Positions 58,758 through 64,000 of a stretch of 64,000 nucleotides of DNA are shown piece by piece. Origin of the DNA: Utricularia gibba (taxonomy: Eukaryota; Streptophyta; Magnoliopsida; Lamiales; Lentibulariaceae). The position numbers were made by a program, and so were the translations under genes. Position 1 is the first letter of the stretch; each line of letters starts with the position of its first letter. The notes below the pieces were generated by a model that was not told the origin of the DNA, did not search any database, and worked only from the letters and a program-made list of their open reading frames with translations. The DNA lies in the NCBI GenBank assembly GCA_002189035.1, contig CM007989.1:4402001-4466000 (forward strand), given 5' to 3'.

Positions 58758-61700
58758 CTAGAGTCGAGCTAAAGGATACAGATGAAGGAAGCTGGGGGAG
58801 ACGCCGAATCCTCCTATTGAATTTGGAGCATCGATGATGGGAGAGTATGCTTTTGTCACTTTCCTCCGCAGCAAGTCCTGGGCATCCAGAATGTTAAAAA
58901 TCATATTAGTTGGAACAGCTCCATAGGTAAAAATGTTCTTCATTCTTCTAACGTGAAAAGCAGAAAGATGAACCAAGTTCTGTGTTCCTAAGACGAATGA
59001 GAACCATACCATGGGCAGTCCGGATCTATATGTTGATCTTGCTAACTCAATTGCATTATACACATCAAATGCTTGACTAGTATCCCGGGAACACTTTGTG
59101 GTGCGGGTTTGATCCTTTGCATTCTGGGGCAACTGATGGGTCTTGAAGCTGAGACTTATTATCAGACATTTGTTGTACAGATGAAAGGCTTCGGGATGAC
59201 AGGGTGGGTGATTCATTTTAGGGGCTGCTTCTGATCCTCCCATGTCACGCTCAATGCTCACCCGCAACCTCCTGCATGCAAGCGACAAAGAAGAAAAAGG
59301 TCCAAATTGGATCAACTGCGCCCAAAACTGAATCATCCACACTAGCAAAAAAACCAAAACTGATGGCGAGTTTTAACAAGCCTTGAAGGCAGTGTAATGT
59401 TTAATATTCCCTAGCAGTGAATAATGCAATATTAATCATGAAAATGTAGGCATCAAACTAAATAAACATGAAATGGTTCATATATCACGAGGTATCGCAC
59501 ATAATTACATGAACAGCATGACAAATTACATGAGGCTATGGTTTATCAACAATAGTGTAGTCATATTCAAGAGAACTTTCTAAACCTTTTTGTTCGCTCT
59601 TGAAACATCCAGAATGAAGAAACATGGTTGCCGGATGCAATATTTAAAATAAGAACAGGATCCTGACATACCAAAAAAGAAAAATGACACCGTTCAATGG
59701 TTTTTTTTTTTTTGTTTTTATCAGCAAAACAATTTCATTAGTAAAAAATTAGGGATAAGCCAACGTATAAACATGATTAAGATGACAAATAAATGAACAA
59801 AAAGAGATTAACTTTTCCATTACCCAACCACCTTGAACAGAAATCATTAGAAATATCGGATTGCGTATATCAGCAGAATAAATGTGAATCATCCCTCGTG
59901 CTGAAACCAAATCCTGCCCCCTTTCTATGTTTTTACCTTCTCTTAACCTTTCCCAGATTTTGAATTCTAAAGAACAAGGAAGTCTATTCTCCAACCTCAG
60001 AGGAGAACTAATACAATCAAATACAGGAAGACTAAGATCAGTATAAAGCATGGATGCATCAGTGCCAATAGAGAGCCAAAACAATTTTCCATTTGATCCA
60101 GCGCAACACCAAAGGATGCCCCTCTTCTCAAGCTGATCCAATCTTAAAGGATTAATTGATGCCTTAATTCCATGTCTTGAGGAACTCTGATGAGAAGGCA
60201 AGCCTTCAGCAGTAGATAAAGAACTGTTATTTACAGAAATCGGTTGGCCCCAAGAATATGATGTTTGAGAATTATCAATGAGTGGACGGAACTGAAGACA
60301 CTTAACAGAATTTATGGGCATACTACTCAAGGGAAGAGAATATGTGCATCCAGGGCATAACATCGTGTCAATGTTCTTTCTTATGGTGGAACCTTCATCA
60401 ACTGCTTGCCTTGTACGGATCCACCGCCTTCGCCACACCATATCATGTGCTGACTTTACTCCTGATCTCAGAGAATTTGGTGGCCACTTTAAACTTTGAA
60501 AATAAACCGCATAAGCCCATCCCTCAGCATCAACAAACTGAGATTTTTCAATAGCCCATGATGATGATTCAACCCACACCCATCCCATGGGAAGAGGAGG
60601 CTCAAAAAATTCCTTCAAGGAATCAATACAAGCAAATGTTACTGTAAGAAAAAAGTAAAATAGATGAAAGTCTAGGAGATGCTCACTTCAAAAGAATAAC
60701 TGAAATCTCTATTGCTCCAATGACCTACATCACATTCATTGCTTCCCCAGCCTAATACTGGATGATATTTTTTGGTTTTCAAAAATCTCTTCAACATCAA
60801 TGTTCTTATGGCATGTCCCGGCTGAACTATCATGACCCGTGACCATGGAGATGCTGCATGTCGTTATGTTCAATTTGACATCAGAATCATTTGAAACCAT
60901 GGCAAGCGTCCTGAAAACTGCATGCTTGATGCCATTTTTCATAGAAACCTCCATTGCCACAAAATCCTCTTGTACTTTCTGAGCATTAACTGATAGGGGA
61001 AGCAATGAGCGGAAACCATCCCATGGACCTTCGGGCCTTAGTGCAATCCAGAAACCCATCTCTTCACCTAAATGACTTCCATCAGTCTCACTAGGGTAGG
61101 CTGTTGTCACATTCTTCCCCACATAGCAAGTTGAGACAAAAAGGCAACACTGTGAATGTACTTCATCAAGCTCTCGGCCGTTGAAAGAGTCAAACCAAAA
61201 AAAAAAAAAAATTATACCATACTCAGCTAAGAGAAATAACAATGAATTTCTCTAAGTACCTTTCTTTTTAGTGGATAAGATATAAGGCCTTCACTATCGG
61301 ATGCTTCATGAAGTGATTTCACAGAAGTAACCTTTCTCAGCATGCTAGTGCTATTCACCACAGAGAAAGAACAAGACCCACAACCTCACCTAATATTCAC
61401 CAGCAATACAGTGTTAGTACAAATAGAAAGACCAAACAAAAAAAGCACAAAACAAAATGCAGTTTTAGTTAAACTTTCGAACTGGTACTAACACTTGACT
61501 AATCCAGTTCGAAAATTATGGGATAAGAAACAAAATAAATTATTTACGTGGATTAGAATACCATGAAAAAAAAACAGTAAACATCAAACTACCATCATTT
61601 GTCAGATGAAAATGAAAAGGAAATGCGGAATTTATGATAAGTGCCCACATCAAAGAGTGAAGCCATGGGAAAAAGAGTGGAAGAGTATTAATGAAAATCG

Positions 61701-64000
61701 AGATCTGGAATATTGACAATCTATGCACTACACACAATACCTTTACCAGCCTTAGCAGAAAGATTTGTAATTTCCACCTCCAGTTTAGCACTTGCCTGCA
61801 ACAATAAAAATTTCTCTTTGTACATAAGCACATACTGAAAGATCTATTGGAAAGATAACAAGCAATCAAGTACATGATATATAACACAAATAAATTATTA
61901 CATATTTGAGTTTTACTACAACTAAAACCATGTGCACAATTTGAAGCAACAAATGTACTTTGAAATTGAAAGAGCATTTGTGTATACCCATCATAGCAAC
62001 TGAACATCAAAGCCACTTAATCAAGATAAAAATTTTATTCTTCTATTTTTTTAAAAAATTGGCTGTAAATCCATCCAAATGTAAGATGAATCAGGATTCC
62101 ACTGTATTCCAATTTTCAGCACCCTTAAAATGGCTTGTTTTATCATAGATTAGTGTGCCTGAAGGCCAAAAAGCTTTCAAAATTATACCTTTTGAGGAAT
62201 TTAAAAAATGAACAATTCATTCCATTCAGCCGTGCCTTCATCCAAGCCATTCACTTCGGTAGTTGACATTTTGACACATTTTGTTCTTGCACTTTGAGGA
62301 AAAGGCTTTGGCAAATTTGCGTCTTGATTCTCAACCAGCAAACGCAAAGCACAGAAAATGTTTTGACTATTTCCATCATCAACAAGAGGTAAACCCTGAA
62401 AGGTCAAAAAATATAGAATCCAAATAAAGTTCACAACTATAAATTAAATGCTTTAAGTGACCAACCTTTGCTTTTACTACTTGGACACTGATATAGCATC
62501 TAGGTTCCCTTGATTCATCAGAAACATTTAACCTGTTAGAATACTTAGAGGGTGGCATACATAGAGTTGCATGATTATCATGATGTAGTAATTCAAAGCC
62601 TTTGAAGTCCTGCTGACTTTTCCTCAGATATAAATCACACCCAAGTTCATTTTGCACTATCACGGTCTGGAAATCATCTTCATCCAAAGCACGATAGCAT
62701 GACTTTGGTTCAGATATGTTTGGAACAGCAGAATCCTGAATGCATATAAACAATAAAAAACAGTACAAAAAGCATAACCTATAATCAGCACTAGAATGTA
62801 AGTTTTCTTGCAACCTCATACAGCATAATGGCTTTCTCTTCAAATTCCCTCTGTTTTCTCCAGGAATCCAATGTTAGACCAAAAGTATCAAAATTGGCAG
62901 CACTAAGATTCACATTAAGAATACTTGTCACAGCAATTCTCATTCTTTTATCAATTCTTGCTGATTGGCCTGAACTGTTATCGTACATTTCAATCCTACG
63001 ATATGAAACAATGATCGTTTAGAGTAGTAAGATTATGAATAGCATAGCATGAAATCACCAAAATGTGATGAATATAACTCAAATCCGAATGTAGAAAACT
63101 CAATAAGAGAAAGATAAAATGGGCCTATAATTCTTACTTCAAAATCCCATCAAATGGCTTGATAAGTGGCTCCCATGCTTCTAACTGAATATTAAAAATT
63201 GATGAGGCAAAAGAGGAAATCAGCACAGCATTCATTGCCTCAAGTCTTCCATGTGTTGCTAGTTTGATGTTTGTAATTGTGGCATCAAAAAGTGGAGTAA
63301 TCTAAAAAGAGCATACGAGACATAAAAGATCAACATATTGGCATTTCAAGAAAAAATCTAGATTAAGGACAATATTAATATGCGAAGAGCAACCATGCCA
63401 CACAAGCTGTCCAATATAGTCAAAGATAGGCATCTGATTTTCATCTCTGCTGTTATATTGTCCTTTGTTTTTGGCTTCGCTGAGTACCCTATAGAAAATG
63501 CTAATTTGTTTGATGGCTTCTTCAGATCTGATCGAGCAAGAAATGTGCTGGCCTGCAGAAATAATGGAAACTGGGATCAAGGGAAAAATGGATCTTCTGT
63601 TTAGTGGTAAACGTGACATAAATTAATAAAATCCATGAGGTCATGTGTCAAAAGCAATGATGCTGCTGATTGAAATCTAGTTTTTTTTATGGAGCTTACT
63701 TGGTTTCCAACTTTTCAAATACTCAAGGTCTGAGCAGCTTTTGAATTAGGTACTCTTGAGATAGGTGTGTCAACGATATCAGCTTGGTTGACTAAATCCA
63801 TTCTTGGACAGCACAACAATTCTAGAGATGGTGCTTCATCCTGTTGAGTCACCACACATCCTAGAGAAGCATAACCAGGAGGGGCAATAGGGTACCAGAA
63901 GAAAGCTTCCTTCTGGCCCCTCTTCCCAATTTGAGCAACTTTTGTAAATTGAACAAGTTTTGCAGAAATCTCAGAGTTATCAGACTTGAAAATGATGCCT
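58758..64000 (-). pseudogene. SHRUBBY-like VPS13 gene, 3' part, internally deleted
   Basis: VPS13 proteins are long bridge-like lipid-transfer proteins; SHRUBBY is a plant member linked to root growth. Exons read right to left: FFWYPIAPPGYASLGCVVTQ (63.9 kb); FLARSDLKKPSNKLAFSIG (63.5); ATITNIKLATHGRLEAMNAV (63.25); RIAVTSILNVNLSAANFDTF (62.95); GCDLYLRKSQQDFKGFELLH (62.6); FPQSARTKCVK and EWNELFIF (62.3-62.2); KLEVEITNLSAKAGKG (61.8); LRKVTSVKSLHEASDSEGL (61.3); EEMGFWIALRPEGPWDGFRS (61.05); then WAIEKSQFVDAEGWAYAVYF and RRRWIRTRQ (60.5), ending GMIHIYSADIRNPIFLM (59.87). The next recognisable exon, RRLRVSIERDMGGSEAAPK (59.28), is followed at once by CSRDTSQAFDVYNAIELARS and KVTKAYSPI, which belong to the extreme C-terminus. 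The conserved part between them is absent. A TGA at 63715-63717 replaces an expected Trp codon. The 5' part lies beyond the window. Confidence 0.83.

Noticed and set aside
59749-59811. Open-frame extension past the 60-kb VPS13 exon (KLISFCSFICHLNHVY)
   Set aside because: It is read-through of the intron after the donor near 59811.
61540-62016. 158-codon minus-strand open frame as a membrane protein
   Set aside because: It is in a different frame from the VPS13 exon KLEVEITNLSAKAGKG and mostly covers introns.

Overview
The window is nuclear DNA of a flowering plant. The genes have many short introns with GT-AG ends, the spaces between them are AT-rich, and the families are plant-typical (STRUBBELIG-type LRR kinase, alpha-expansin, plant GT29 sialyltransferase-like protein, SHRUBBY-like VPS13). 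Copia, Gypsy, MULE and hAT-like relics fill the gene-poor part. I cannot name the species. No CRISPR array, tRNA gene, organelle gene or virus was recognised.

Layout. The gene-dense left part (1-31 kb) holds: the 3' end of a FAM32A-like gene (+); a STRUBBELIG-receptor-family atypical LRR kinase (-); NAA30, the catalytic subunit of NatC (+); a decayed MULE transposase (-); a Golgi sialyltransferase-like protein (+); a DEUBAD-domain NFRKB-like nuclear protein (+); a receptor-like kinase without an ectodomain (-); a PLAC8-domain membrane protein (-); and a plastid-type HAD phosphatase (+). The middle (31-58 kb) is mostly repeats. A 6.7-kb Copia element with 227-bp LTRs sits inside a Gypsy gag relic. 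An intact alpha-expansin (-) follows. Two related Gypsy pol fragments lie in opposite orientation on either side of a hAT-like terminus, a 420-bp tandem repeat and a fragment of an FCP1/NIF-type phosphatase gene. The right end (58-64 kb) has a degenerate 26S rDNA/ITS2 fragment and then the 3' part of a SHRUBBY-like VPS13 gene. That VPS13 copy lacks most of its C-terminal half and carries an in-frame stop, so it looks like a pseudogene.

The genes are unrelated housekeeping and signalling loci, and I see no operon-like or pathway clustering. Three otherwise well-conserved genes (NFRKB-like, PLAC8, HAD phosphatase) each need a single added base at or next to a short homopolymer run. This points to residual assembly error rather than three independent pseudogenes, and it affects how the gene models should be read.

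I found no convincing new biological system. The most notable points are the internally deleted VPS13, the rDNA fragment joined to a Gypsy relic, the captured phosphatase fragment, and the HAD phosphatase with an altered nucleophile motif. Product names rest on recalled family sequences and not on a database search. Exon limits were placed by eye from splice consensus and reading frame.
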